Assembly: GCF_900091475.1 (NCBI RefSeq)
Contig: NZ_FMIB01000002.1
Coordinates: forward strand, 1,674,001-1,738,000
DNA length: 64,000 bases
Reading direction: 5' to 3'
Origin: Micromonospora chersina
GTDB taxonomy: Bacteria > Actinomycetota > Actinomycetes > Mycobacteriales > Micromonosporaceae
Under the pieces are notes generated by a model. The model worked only from the letters and a program-made list of their open reading frames with translations. It did not search any database and was not told the DNA's origin. How positions within the stretch are numbered: the first letter of the stretch is position 1; every line of letters starts with the position of its first letter. Position numbers and translations under genes: made by a program. Shown one piece after another: positions 1-10,675 of this stretch.

Positions 1-560
1 GACTCCCACGGGTGCACGATGGCCGCCAGCCCGCCGCCGCCGACGTCCCGCCGGCCGGTCAGGTAGCGCTGCTGGGCGACCAGCCGCGGGTAGAGCCAGC
101 GCAGCGCCGCCACCGACGCCTCGGAGGGGGCGCGGCGGTGCACCAGCCAGGCGGCCGGGGCGTGGACCGGCGGCTGGACGATCCCCGAGGTGGCCGCCGC
201 CGGGGCGCCGCCGGCCCGGGCCGAGTCCCAGAACTCGGGCCCGGGGAAGTAGGCGCCGGCCCGCAGCGCCGGGTTGAACACGATGTGCGGCACCCGCCCG
301 TCGGCCCACTGCGCGGCGAACAGGCTGCGCAGCTCCCGCCAGGCACGGTCGGGGCGGGCGTGCGCCAGCCCGACCGCGATGAACGCCGAGTCCCAGCTCC
401 ACTGGTGCGGGTAGAGGGTGCGGGACGGGACGGTGTGGTCGTGCTCCCAGTTGGCGTCGAGAGTGGTGAGCGCGAGCCGGCGCAGCCGGGCGGCCCGCTC
501 GGGGTCGGCGCGGCCGGAGCCGCCGGCCCGTACCGGGGCCGCGCCGCCGGGGGCGGTCAC
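1..560 (-). CDS. MGH1-like / GH63-related glycoside hydrolase, C-terminal part beyond window
   Basis: About 186 residues are readable from a GTG at 558-560 to the window edge, with no stop, so the gene is cut by the window. The stretch YPHQWSWDSAF, followed by WRELRSLFAAQWADGRVPHIVFNP and PGPEFWDS, is the N-terminal part of the (alpha/alpha)6-barrel hydrolases that act on glucosyl- or mannosylglycerate and related small glycosides. The GTG overlaps the TGA of the sugar isomerase gene (GTGA), so the two are translationally coupled in the minus-strand operon 2412-1. The location next to a sugar ABC importer supports breakdown of an imported glycoside. The exact substrate cannot be read from this part. 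Confidence 0.72.
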   Translation of the reverse strand, partial: MTAPGGAAPVRAGGSGRADPERAARLRRLALTTLDANWEHDHTVPSRTLYPHQWSWDSAFIAVGLAHARPDRAWRELRSLFAAQWADGRVPHIVFNPALRAGAYFPGPEFWDSARAGGAPAAATSGIVQPPVHAPAAWLVHRRAPSEASVAALRWLYPRLVAQQRYLTGRRDVGGGGLAAIVHPWE

Positions 561-1375
561 GCCGCCGCCCGCCGGGGCCCGGGCTGGGCGAGAACGGTGG
601 CGGCCTGGCGCAGGGCGGCGACCGGTTCGCCGCGCAGCCGGCACTCCAGCGCCAGCCAGCCGGGGTAGCCGATCCCGTCCAGGGTGGCCAGCAGCGCCGG
701 CCAGTCCAGGTGCCCCGCCCCCGGCTGGTAGCGGTTGGAGTCGCTGACCTGCACGTGCCCCAGGTACGGCGCGGCCGCGCGGAGCGCCGCGCAGGCGTCG
801 TCCTCCTCGATGTTCATGTGATAGGTGTCGGCGACGACCCGGACCGAGGGCAGGCCGACGGCGCGGCACAGGGCGACCGCCTCGTCGAGCCGGTTGACCA
901 TGTGGTCCTCGTACCGGTTGAGGGGTTCCAGGAAGAGGGTGACCCCCTCGGCACGGGCGTGCTCGCCCAGCTCGCCCAGGGCGTCGACGAGCACCTGCCG
1001 GTCGCCCTCGGGCGGCCGGGGCGGCTCGAACGGCGGCAGCCGGCGGGAGAACATACCCCAGGCGGCCGGGGTCATGGCCCCGATGCCGCCCAGCTCGGCG
1101 ATCACCGAGAGCTGGGAGCGCAGGTTGCGCACCGCGTCCCGGGAGCGGGCGGGGTCGAAGTCGCCGATGAAGTGGTCCATCTCGACGCAGACGGTCGGCA
1201 TGACCACGCCCTCGGCGCGGGCCCGGCGCAGCTCGGGCAGCCGCCGGGCGAGGGCCAGGTCGCCCCGCCCGCGCAGCTCGATGCCCTGGTAGCCGAGGGA
1301 GACGGCGAGGGCGTACTTCTCGGACAGGCCGGCGCCGGGGAGCAACTGCTCCTGGCAGGCGAGTGGGATCGTCAT
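557..1375 (-). CDS. sugar phosphate isomerase/epimerase-like TIM barrel protein
   Basis: 272 residues, the usual length of the xylose-isomerase-like TIM barrel (AP-endonuclease-2 fold) family. Conserved acidic and His positions are visible in order: VCVEMDHF, LFLEPLNRYEDH, VVADTYHMNIEE, GHVQVSDSNR and LALECRL, which together form the metal site typical of these isomerases and epimerases. The ATG at 1373-1375 overlaps the stop of the upstream dehydrogenase gene (ATGA). It probably interconverts a keto sugar or sugar acid made from the imported glycoside. The substrate is not determinable, and hydroxypyruvate-isomerase-like or inosose-isomerase-like activity is equally possible. Confidence 0.8.
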   Translation of the reverse strand: MTIPLACQEQLLPGAGLSEKYALAVSLGYQGIELRGRGDLALARRLPELRRARAEGVVMPTVCVEMDHFIGDFDPARSRDAVRNLRSQLSVIAELGGIGAMTPAAWGMFSRRLPPFEPPRPPEGDRQVLVDALGELGEHARAEGVTLFLEPLNRYEDHMVNRLDEAVALCRAVGLPSVRVVADTYHMNIEEDDACAALRAAAPYLGHVQVSDSNRYQPGAGHLDWPALLATLDGIGYPGWLALECRLRGEPVAALRQAATVLAQPGPRRAAA

Positions 1376-2412
1376 CAGAACCTCAGCACCACTTGGAGGA
1401 CGTCACCGTCACCGCGGTCGAGCAACGCCAGCGCGTCGGCCACCGCGCCCGCGTCGACGACGTGGCTCACCAGCGGCAGCGGGTCGACGCTGCCCTCGGC
1501 CACCAGGTCCATGAACGTGTGCGCGATCCGTGACCCGGTCCACCGGCCGGCCGTGCCGGGCGCCGGGGCGGGACCGGAGACCTGGGCCGCCACCAGCTGG
1601 ATCCGGTTGTGGTGGAACTCCTCGCCGAGTCCCAGCCCGTGGGCGTACCCCTGGTAGAAGCCGGCGGCCACGACGCGGCCGGCGTGGGCGGTGGCGCGGA
1701 TCGCCTCGTGCAGCGCCGGGTACGACCCGGACAGCTCCAGGCAGACGTCCGCGCCGCGGCCGCCGGTGGCCGCGTGCAGCGCGGCGGCGGCGGAGTCGAC
1801 GGCGGCGTCGACGACCCGGCGGGCGCCGAGCCGGGTGGCGTGCGTGAGCCGGTCCGGCACCCGATCGACGGCCACCACCCGGGCTCCGGAGAGGACGGCG
1901 AGCCGGGTGCCGAGCAGCCCGATCACCCCCTGCCCGAAGACACCGACCCAGTCGCCGAGGTGCAGGTCGCCGGCGAGCACGGCGGTCAGCGCGATGGCGC
2001 CCGGGCGGGCGAAGACGGCGACCAGGGGGTCGAGCCCGGGGGCGAGCGGGGTGACGGCGCCGGCCGCCAGCACGGCCTCCGCGCGGTGCCCCCAGATACC
2101 CCAGACGACCTGGCCGGGCCGGCGGTCGGCGACGTCGGGTGCGACCTCGACGATCTCGCCGACCTCCTCGTAGCCGAAGCCCACCACCGGGTACGCGGGC
2201 GCGGCCTGCCGGGGCACGAACATCCGGGTGGCGTCGTCCCAGTCCTTGCTGAGCCGGGGGTTGCTGCCCCGGTAGAGGGTCAGCTCGGTGCCGGCGGAGA
2301 TCCCGGAGTAGCAGGTGCGGACGCGGACCTGGCCCGGGCCGAGCCGGTCCGGGGGGCAGGGCTCCAGGCTCACGCGCCGGGGCCCGGCCAGAGAGACAAC
2401 CCAGTTGCCCAT
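1375..2412 (-). CDS. MDR-family zinc-type sugar dehydrogenase
   Basis: 345 residues of the medium-chain dehydrogenase/reductase superfamily. The N-terminal GroES-like part holds CYSGISAGTELTLYRG and the nucleotide-binding part holds VGVFGQGVIGLLGTRLA with an acidic residue (VVAVDR) after it, favouring NAD(H). The structural-zinc cysteine cluster is absent, as in many members found in sugar catabolic loci. It is the first gene of the minus-strand operon that continues into the isomerase and the glycoside hydrolase. It is divergent from the ABC importer genes, so the two arms probably share one control region. Substrate specificity is unknown. Confidence 0.82.
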   Translation of the reverse strand: MGNWVVSLAGPRRVSLEPCPPDRLGPGQVRVRTCYSGISAGTELTLYRGSNPRLSKDWDDATRMFVPRQAAPAYPVVGFGYEEVGEIVEVAPDVADRRPGQVVWGIWGHRAEAVLAAGAVTPLAPGLDPLVAVFARPGAIALTAVLAGDLHLGDWVGVFGQGVIGLLGTRLAVLSGARVVAVDRVPDRLTHATRLGARRVVDAAVDSAAAALHAATGGRGADVCLELSGSYPALHEAIRATAHAGRVVAAGFYQGYAHGLGLGEEFHHNRIQLVAAQVSGPAPAPGTAGRWTGSRIAHTFMDLVAEGSVDPLPLVSHVVDAGAVADALALLDRGDGDVLQVVLRF

Positions 2413-2531
2413 GGCGTCGCTCCGAGGGAAGTGCCGGACCCGATCCTACCCTGAAATATCGATAAATGTCTTGTAAATGATCAATCGAGGGCGTTGAATC
2501 CCTGATGTACCCTTCGAGAGGAGTGCCACCG
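2413..2531. promoter_or_regulatory. divergent promoter/operator region of the sugar cluster
   Basis: The 119-bp gap between the divergent dehydrogenase and binding-protein genes contains an AT-rich patch (2451-2485) that stands out in this GC-rich DNA. It includes the 8-bp palindrome TATCGATA (2457-2464) and the imperfect palindrome TTGTAAATGATCAA. The position and composition suggest the operator and promoters for both arms. No LacI or GntR regulator gene is inside the window, so the regulator cannot be named. Confidence 0.35.
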
Positions 2532-3923
2532 ATGTCATCACCCTCGATGCGGATGCTCGCCCCCACCCTGATCATGGCACTTGCCGGGACAACCCTGCTG
2601 GCCTGCGGTGACGACGAGCCGAAATCCGACAGTTCCCAGATAACCGTGTGGAGCCTGGAAGACGTGGCGGACCGGGTGAACGCCACGAAGGCGATCATCG
2701 CGGACTACACCGCCAAGACCGGCGTCAAGGTCAACCTGGTCGCCGTCAACGAGGACCAGTTCCCGTCCCTCATCGCCTCCAGCGCCGCCGCCGGCGACCT
2801 GCCCGACGTGGTCGGCTCGGTCTCCCTGGCCGGGGTGCGCACCCTGGCCGGCAACGACCTGCTCGAACCCGACGCCAACAAGCGGGTCGTCGACAAACTC
2901 GGCCGCGACACGTTCTCCCCGCGCGCCCTCGAACTGACAAGCGAGAACGGCAAGCAGCTCGCCGTGCCCAGCGACGGGTGGGGCCAACTCCTGGTCTACC
3001 GCAAGGACCTGTTCGCCGCGGCCGGCCTGCCCGCCCCCGACACGTACGAGAAGATCGCCGCCGCGGCGGCGAAGCTGAACACCGGCGGCGTCGCCGGCAT
3101 CACGGCGGCGACCGCCCCCGGCGACGTCTTCACCCAGCAGACCTTCGAACACCTCGCGCTGGCCAACAACTGCCAGCTCACCGACGACGCCGGCAAGGTC
3201 ACGCTCGACTCCGCCGAGTGCGTCGAGGCGTTCCGCTTCTACGGCGACCTCATGCGGAACAACTCGGTCAAGGGCGCGCAGGACGTGGACACCACCCGGG
3301 CCACCTACTTCGCCGGCAAGGCGGCCATGCTGATCTGGTCCCCGTTCATCCTCGACGAGCTGGCCGGGCTGCGGAACGACGCCAAGCCGACCTGCCCGCA
3401 GTGCCAGTCCGACCCGGCGTGGCTCGCGAAGAACAGCGGTTTCGTCACCGCCATCAAGGGCCCGAACGGCGCCGAGCCGGCGCAGTACGGCGAGATCAGC
3501 TCGTGGGCGGTGCTCGACGGCGCGAGCGACCCCGCGTCGTCCTTCGTGGAGTACATGCTCTCCGACGGCTACCCACGCTGGTTCGGCATGTCCCCCGAGG
3601 GGCGCTTCCCGGTGCGCACCGGGACGGCGGAGGACAAGCAGAAGTTCCTCACCGCCTGGAACACCAGCCCGGCCGGGGTGGACCGCAAGCAGCCGCTGTC
3701 GGCGGTCTACGGCGAGGACGTGCTCGCCACCCTGCGGAAGAGCCCGGACACCTTCCAGCGCTGGGGCCTGACCCAGGGCCAGGGGAAGCTGGTCGGTGCG
3801 ATCCTCGGCGAGCTGCCCGTACCCAAGGCGCTCGCCGACGTGGTCGGCGGGAAGTCCGACGCCCGGGCCGCGGCCGAGCGGGCGAAGAAGGACGTCGACG
3901 CGATCGCCAAGGGCGTCAATTGA
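2532..3923 (+). CDS. extracellular sugar-binding lipoprotein of an ABC importer
   Basis: Family 1 solute-binding protein of about 463 residues. The ATG at 2532 is chosen over the upstream in-frame ATG at 2505 because GAGAGGAG lies 8 bases before it. The N-terminus has a hydrophobic stretch ending in the lipobox TLLAC, so it should be lipid-anchored outside the membrane. The mature part has the features of carbohydrate-binding proteins (TVWSLED, DLPDVVGSVS, YRKDLFAAAGLPAPDTYEKI, SSWAVLDGAS). It is followed, with overlapping start and stop codons, by two permeases but no ATPase gene. As in many actinomycetes, a shared MsiK-type ATPase would be needed. Confidence 0.88.
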   Translation: MSSPSMRMLAPTLIMALAGTTLLACGDDEPKSDSSQITVWSLEDVADRVNATKAIIADYTAKTGVKVNLVAVNEDQFPSLIASSAAAGDLPDVVGSVSLAGVRTLAGNDLLEPDANKRVVDKLGRDTFSPRALELTSENGKQLAVPSDGWGQLLVYRKDLFAAAGLPAPDTYEKIAAAAAKLNTGGVAGITAATAPGDVFTQQTFEHLALANNCQLTDDAGKVTLDSAECVEAFRFYGDLMRNNSVKGAQDVDTTRATYFAGKAAMLIWSPFILDELAGLRNDAKPTCPQCQSDPAWLAKNSGFVTAIKGPNGAEPAQYGEISSWAVLDGASDPASSFVEYMLSDGYPRWFGMSPEGRFPVRTGTAEDKQKFLTAWNTSPAGVDRKQPLSAVYGEDVLATLRKSPDTFQRWGLTQGQGKLVGAILGELPVPKALADVVGGKSDARAAAERAKKDVDAIAKGVN

Positions 3924-4882
3924 CCACCACCGCGCCGGAGGCCGGCCGCTCCCCCACCGGGGAGCGGCCCCGCCGGCCCGGCCGACGCCCGCTCACCCTG
4001 CGCCGCCGCGAGTCCCGCGCCGGGCTCGCGCTGGTCACCCCCACGCTGCTCGTCGTGGTCGCGGTGATCGGCATCCCCATCGTCTGGACCGTGGTGCTGG
4101 CCTTCCAACGGGTACGCCTCGCGACCCTGCGCCGGACGGGCCTCTTCGGCGAGCTGACCCTGGACAACGTCGACCGGGTGCTGCACACCCCCGGCTTCGC
4201 CGACACGCTCTGGACCACCGTCGTCTACAGCGCCGGCGGGACGGTCGGCTCCATCCTGGTCGGCCTCGTGGCGGCCCTCGTCGTCCGCCGGCCGTTCCGG
4301 GGCCGCACGATCGTCCGCGCGTCCATGCTGCTGCCGTACGTGGCGCCCGTGGTCGCCATGACGTTCGTCTGGCAGGTGATGCTCGACCCGCAGATCGGCT
4401 TCGTCAACGACTGGGGGCGGCGGTTCCTCGGCTGGGACGCGCCGATCCCGTTCCTGTCCCAGGAGTCCACCGCGCTCTGGACGGTCATCGCGTTCGAGGC
4501 GTGGCGCTACTTCCCGTTCGCCTTCCTGTTCCTGCTGGCCCGGCTCCAGGCCGTGCCCGGCGAGCTGGAGGAGGCCGCCCGGGTCGACGGGGCCACACCG
4601 ACCCAGCGCTTCCGGCACATCCTGCTGCCCCAGCTCATGCCGGTGATCGCGCTCATCGGGGTGCTCCGGTTCATCATGACCTTCAACAAGTTCGACGACG
4701 TCTACCTGCTCACCGGCGGCTCGGCCGGCACCGAGGTGGTCAGCGTCCGGGTCTACCAGTTCCTCACCGCGCGCACCGACATCGGCGCGGCGGCGGCGCA
4801 GGCGGTCGTGCTGGCCGTCGTGCTGATCGTCTTCGTCGCGATCTACCTGCGCTTCTTCAGTGGCCGACGGGAGGAGGCGTGA
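3920..4882 (+). CDS. ABC sugar transporter permease 1 (MalF type)
   Basis: 320 residues starting at a TTG (3920-3922) that overlaps the TGA of the binding-protein gene, a coupled arrangement. No better placed start exists before the first membrane helix. Six hydrophobic segments are visible, beginning with LALVTPTLLVVVAVIGIPIVW. The cytoplasmic EAA loop that contacts the ATPase reads EEAARVDGATPTQRFRHILLP. It pairs with the second permease immediately downstream to form the inner-membrane channel of the sugar importer. Confidence 0.87.
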   Translation: MTTTAPEAGRSPTGERPRRPGRRPLTLRRRESRAGLALVTPTLLVVVAVIGIPIVWTVVLAFQRVRLATLRRTGLFGELTLDNVDRVLHTPGFADTLWTTVVYSAGGTVGSILVGLVAALVVRRPFRGRTIVRASMLLPYVAPVVAMTFVWQVMLDPQIGFVNDWGRRFLGWDAPIPFLSQESTALWTVIAFEAWRYFPFAFLFLLARLQAVPGELEEAARVDGATPTQRFRHILLPQLMPVIALIGVLRFIMTFNKFDDVYLLTGGSAGTEVVSVRVYQFLTARTDIGAAAAQAVVLAVVLIVFVAIYLRFFSGRREEA

Positions 4883-5748
4883 TGGACCGGGACCGGATCG
4901 AGACGGTGAGCCTGCGCTGGCTGCGCCGGCTGGTTATCGCCGGCTTCCTGATCGTCACCCTGCTGCCGTTCTGGTACATGCTGGTGCTCTCGGTACGCCC
5001 CATCGAGCGGCTGCTGCTCGACCCCGGCTCGCTGCTCGTGCCGTTCGGCGAGCTGACCGTCGCCACCTACGCCGAGGTGCTGAAGTCCGTCGAGGACGGC
5101 GGGCAGGGCTTCCTCGCCTTCATCCGCAACAGCGGCATCGTGGCCCTCTCCGCCACCGCGCTCACCCTGGTGATCGCCATCCCCGGCGCGTACGCGGTGT
5201 CCCGGCTGCGGTTCTTCGGCCGGCGGCAGGTCAGCGCGCTGTTCCTGGCGGTCTACCTGTTCCCGTCGATCGTCATCGCGATCCCACTGTTCGTCGTCTT
5301 CACCCGGGCCGGGCTGCGCGGGTCGCTGGTCGGGCTGGTGCTGGTCTACATCTCGCAGACCCTGCCCGTCTCGGTCTACATGCTGAAGAACTACTTCGAG
5401 ACGATCCCGGTCAGCCTGGAGGAGTCCGCGGCCATCGACGGGGCCGGCCGCCTCGGCATCATCCGCCGGGTCAGCCTGCCGCTCGCCGCGCCGTCGGTGA
5501 TGGCGGTCGCCCTCTACGATTTCATGATCGCCTGGAACGAGTTCCTCTTCGCGCTGCTCTTCCTGGTCGACCGGCCCAACCGGTGGACGGTCTCGCTGGG
5601 CCTGTCGCTGCTCTCCGACGGCGTCGAGGTGCCGAAGACGGTGCTGATGGCCGGCTCGGTGATCCTCACCCTGCCCATCGTGATCCTCTTCTTCGCCAGC
5701 GAGCGGCTGCTCACCGAGGGCCTCACCAGCGGCGCGGAGAAGGGATAG
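4882..5748 (+). CDS. ABC sugar transporter permease 2 (MalG type)
   Basis: 288 residues with six membrane segments (first: VIAGFLIVTLLPFWYMLVLSV) and the EAA loop EESAAIDGAGRLGIIRRVSLPL. The ATG at 4882 overlaps the stop of permease 1 (TGATG). It is the last gene of the importer operon. The following gene starts 35 bases on and has an unrelated product. Confidence 0.87.
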   Translation: MDRDRIETVSLRWLRRLVIAGFLIVTLLPFWYMLVLSVRPIERLLLDPGSLLVPFGELTVATYAEVLKSVEDGGQGFLAFIRNSGIVALSATALTLVIAIPGAYAVSRLRFFGRRQVSALFLAVYLFPSIVIAIPLFVVFTRAGLRGSLVGLVLVYISQTLPVSVYMLKNYFETIPVSLEESAAIDGAGRLGIIRRVSLPLAAPSVMAVALYDFMIAWNEFLFALLFLVDRPNRWTVSLGLSLLSDGVEVPKTVLMAGSVILTLPIVILFFASERLLTEGLTSGAEKG

Positions 5749-5783
5749 TTGACCTTGAGGCAAGGCTCCACCAGGATGACCCG

Positions 5784-6386
5784 GTGCGGGCGACCCGGGA
5801 ACGGACGGTCAGCGGGCGGCTGGCCCGGCTGATCACCGAGGTCCTCGCGCCGGGCGTCCTGGTGACCGCCCTGCCGCTGGTGGCGGCGGCCCGGGTCAGC
5901 CGCTCCCCGCAACAGTTCCTGCTCTGGGGCGGCACGGCCCTGCTGTTCTGCGCGGTGATCCCGGTCGGCGTGATCGTCCACGGCGTACGCCGCGGCCGGC
6001 TCACCGACCGGCACGTCGGCGACCGCACCCAGCGGGCCCGCCCGCTGCTGACCGGCCTGGCCTCGGTGGCGGTCGGCACGGCGCTGCTGGCCGCGCTGCG
6101 CGCGCCCGCGGAACTGTTCGCCGCCATCGTGGTGATCTTCGTGGTCGGCGCGGCCTGCACCCTGGTGAACCACTGGTGGAAGCTGAGCATCCACGCCGCT
6201 GTCGCGGCCGCCACCACGGCCGTCCTGGTGCTGCTGTTCGGCCCGGCGCTGCACGCCGGCTGGCTGCTGGTGGCCGCGGTCGGCTGGTCCCGGGTGGTGC
6301 TGCGGGACCACACCTGGCCGCAGGTGGTGGCCGGCGCCGGCACCGGCGCACCGCTCGCCGCCGCCGCCTTCCTCGCCCTCGCCTGA
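5784..6386 (+). CDS. PAP2-like membrane phosphatase family protein
   Basis: About 200 residues, mostly hydrophobic. The start is taken at GTG 5784, preceded by AGGA. The motifs HWWKLSIHAA and SRVVLRDHTWPQVVAG match the second and third parts of the type 2 phosphatidic acid phosphatase signature (SxH, and SRxxxxxHxxxD in reduced form). The classic first motif KxxxxxxRP is not obvious, so activity on lipid phosphates is uncertain. It is close behind the sugar permeases but probably functionally separate. Confidence 0.65.
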   Translation: MRATRERTVSGRLARLITEVLAPGVLVTALPLVAAARVSRSPQQFLLWGGTALLFCAVIPVGVIVHGVRRGRLTDRHVGDRTQRARPLLTGLASVAVGTALLAALRAPAELFAAIVVIFVVGAACTLVNHWWKLSIHAAVAAATTAVLVLLFGPALHAGWLLVAAVGWSRVVLRDHTWPQVVAGAGTGAPLAAAAFLALA

Positions 6387-6430
6387 GGTTCCCCCGACCC
6401 GGCCGCACAAGATCAGCTACCGTTGGCGGC

Positions 6431-7036
6431 ATGGGCAAGCCGACCCGCTGGGTGACCGAGACCAAGCCGGGACACTCGCAGTGGTACGTCGACCGGTTCC
6501 GCCGACTCGCCGCCGAAGGGGCCGACCTGGCCGGTGAGGCACGGCTGCTGGACACGCTCGTCCCGCCGGGCGCCCGGATCCTCGACGCCGGTTGCGGCAC
6601 CGGCCGGGTGGCCGCCGCGCTGGCCGACCGGGGCCACACCGTGGTGGGCGTGGACGCCGACCCGGTACTCATCGACGCCGCCCGCGCCGACCATCCCGGC
6701 CCGCGCTTCCTGGTCGCCGACCTGGCCGACCTGGACCTGGCCGCGCAGGGCGAGCCCGAGCCGTTCGACGCGGCAGTGGTGGCGGGCAACGTGATGGCGT
6801 TCGTCGCCCCCGGCACCGAGCGCGCCGTGCTGACCCGGATCGCCGCGCACATCCGGCCGGACGGCCCGGTGGTGGTCGGTTTCGGCACCGACCGCGGCTA
6901 CCCGCTCACCGAACTGGACGCCGACGCGGTGGCCGCCGGACTCCGCCTCGAACACCGCTTCGCCACCTGGGACCTGCGTCCCTGGCACGACGACGCGGAG
7001 TTCGCGGTGACCGTGCTCCGCAAGCCGGCCGCCTGA
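6431..7036 (+). CDS. class I SAM-dependent methyltransferase
   Basis: 201 residues. The SAM-binding motif I is ILDAGCGTGRVAAAL, followed by the acidic strand VVGVDAD and the motif-II-like FLVADLADLDL. The ATG at 6431 gives a protein with the usual small-methyltransferase N-terminus. The substrate is unknown. It stands alone between the PAP2-like gene and the convergent eccB gene. Confidence 0.82.
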   Translation: MGKPTRWVTETKPGHSQWYVDRFRRLAAEGADLAGEARLLDTLVPPGARILDAGCGTGRVAAALADRGHTVVGVDADPVLIDAARADHPGPRFLVADLADLDLAAQGEPEPFDAAVVAGNVMAFVAPGTERAVLTRIAAHIRPDGPVVVGFGTDRGYPLTELDADAVAAGLRLEHRFATWDLRPWHDDAEFAVTVLRKPAA

Positions 7037-7094
7037 GCCTTTCCGGGCCGTCGCGGTCGGAGCGACCGGAGACCCGCCTCGTGGAGACCCGGGA

Positions 7095-8887
<1,793 letters not shown>

Positions 8888-8974
8888 CCGGGCGGACCAC
8901 CGCCCGCGCGCCTGATCCCGGCGCAGGCGGGTACCTCCGCCCCTGGGTACGTGGGGACGGAAGGGAGCACCACC

Positions 8975-10375
8975 GTGGCAGTCGAGGTTTCGGTGATCGC
9001 GACGTCGTCGTTGGGTGACCGGAGCTATCTGGCTTCGGACGGGCAGGTGGCGATCGTGGTGGACCCGCAGCGGGACATCGACCGGGTGCTGTACCTGGCT
9101 GGTGTGAAGGGTGTGCGGATCGCGCATGTGGTGGAGACGCATATCCATAACGACTACGTCTCCGGCGGTTTGGAGCTGGCCCGGGTGACCGGGGCCCGCT
9201 ATCTGGTGGCGGCCGCGGACGAGGTGGGTTTCGAGCGTGTGCCGGTCTCCGACGGTGACCAGGTGGCCGTGTCGGACTCGGTGCGTTTGCGGGTGGTCGG
9301 CACGCCGGGTCACACCTTCCACCACCTGTCGTACGTCCTCGACGAGGCCACCGGCGGCGGCTGGCAGGCCGTCGGGGTGTTCACCGGCGGGTCGCTGCTG
9401 TTCGGCACCACGGGCCGCACCGACCTGCTCGGCGGCCGGCACGCCCACGAACTGGCCCACCAGCAGCACGCCTCGGCGCGGCGGTTGGCGGACCTGCTGC
9501 CCGACGGCGCGCAGGTGTGGCCGACACACGGGTTCGGCAGTTTCTGCTCGGCCAGCCAGTCCGACGCTCCCGAGTCGACGATCGGTCGGGAGAAGGCGAA
9601 GAACCCGGTGCTGCGGCTGGCCGCCGAGGAGTTCGTCGCGGAGACCCTTGGCGGTCTGGACGCGTACCCCGCCTACTACGCCCACATGGGGGTGGCGAAC
9701 ACCGCCGGCGCGGCACCGGTGGACCTGACCCCGGTGACCCGCGCCGACCCGGCCGCGTTGCGGGAGCGGATGGCCGCCGGGCAGTGGGTGGTGGACCTGC
9801 GCCACCGCAAGGCCTACGCCGCCGCACACCTGGCCGGCACCGTCAGCCTCGGCCTGGACGGGCCGATGTCGACCTGGCTCGGCTGGCTCATCGACTGGGG
9901 CACCCCCATCACCCTGCTCGCCGACACCCCGCAGCAGGTCGCCGACGCCCAACGCGAACTGGTCCGCATCGGCATCGACCGCCCGGCCGCCCACGCCACC
10001 GGCGGCGTCGAACAGTGGACCACCGAACCGGGACAGCTCCGCGAACTGCCCATGGCCGACTTCCCCGCCCTCGCGGCGGCCCAAGCAGGGAACGCCCGCG
10101 CCGGCCTGCCCGCCCCCGACGTGGTCCTCGACGTACGCATGACCAACGAATGGAAGGCCGGCCACATCGCCGGCGCGGTGCACACCCCGCTGCCCGACCT
10201 GCCCACACGACTGGCCGACGTGCCGCCCGGCGCCATCTGGGTCCACTGCGGCTCCGGCTACCGCGCCACCGCCGCGGCATCACTGCTCGCCAACGCCGGC
10301 CGCACAGTCGTCGTCATCAACGACAAGTTCGACCAGGCCGAACCCGCGGGCGTCGCCATGGCCGACCAGGGCTGA
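8975..10375 (+). CDS. persulfide dioxygenase-rhodanese fusion (CstB-like), copy 1
   Basis: 466 residues starting at GTG 8975, seven bases after GGAAGGGAG. An N-terminal metallo-beta-lactamase domain of the ETHE1/CstB type carries THIHNDYVSGG, GTPGHTFHH and the GRTDLLGG loop. It is followed by a rhodanese-like domain without the catalytic Cys (VVDLRHRKAY region) and a second rhodanese domain with active-site HCGSGYRA (Cys near residue 425). Such proteins oxidise glutathione or low-molecular-weight persulfides to sulfite or thiosulfate. The first ~165 residues equal those of the copy at 39632-41032 apart from the start residue, and the DNA there is almost identical too. Confidence 0.87.
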   Translation: MAVEVSVIATSSLGDRSYLASDGQVAIVVDPQRDIDRVLYLAGVKGVRIAHVVETHIHNDYVSGGLELARVTGARYLVAAADEVGFERVPVSDGDQVAVSDSVRLRVVGTPGHTFHHLSYVLDEATGGGWQAVGVFTGGSLLFGTTGRTDLLGGRHAHELAHQQHASARRLADLLPDGAQVWPTHGFGSFCSASQSDAPESTIGREKAKNPVLRLAAEEFVAETLGGLDAYPAYYAHMGVANTAGAAPVDLTPVTRADPAALRERMAAGQWVVDLRHRKAYAAAHLAGTVSLGLDGPMSTWLGWLIDWGTPITLLADTPQQVADAQRELVRIGIDRPAAHATGGVEQWTTEPGQLRELPMADFPALAAAQAGNARAGLPAPDVVLDVRMTNEWKAGHIAGAVHTPLPDLPTRLADVPPGAIWVHCGSGYRATAAASLLANAGRTVVVINDKFDQAEPAGVAMADQG

Positions 10376-10675
10376 CCCCCGCGAGCCGCGCGACTCCGCC
10401 GCTCTGCGCGGCCGCTCGACGTGCGCCTTCGCCGACTTCGAGTCTTCCTGGTCGGGCTGGACCCGGATCGCGCTGGGCGTGCGACCGGAGGCCGCGACCG
10501 AGCCCTGCTCGTGGCGCGGCGCGCCACCCAGGGCCGACGCACTGGTGGCGGTGCTGCTCGGGCACATCCGGTGGACCTGCCGATGCCCCCCGTTCGCGGG
10601 ACTCGCCCTGGGAGCGCTTGCCGGAGCCGGTACGGTCACCAATGGCGGAGGTGCGGCCGCCGAAGGAGGGACACA
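10376..10675. other. 300-bp intergenic stretch without a recognisable gene
   Basis: Open frames exist on both strands here, but none has a ribosome binding site, recognisable motifs or a sensible start. The only clear signal is GGAGG at 10665-10669, which serves the following methyltransferase gene. No hairpin with a T-run is visible. Confidence 0.4.

Noticed and set aside
8931..8950. GTACC-N10-GGTAC dyad before dioxygenase copy 1 as a full CstR operator
   Set aside because: It lacks the C-run/G-run core of the other six sites; kept only as a weak possibility.
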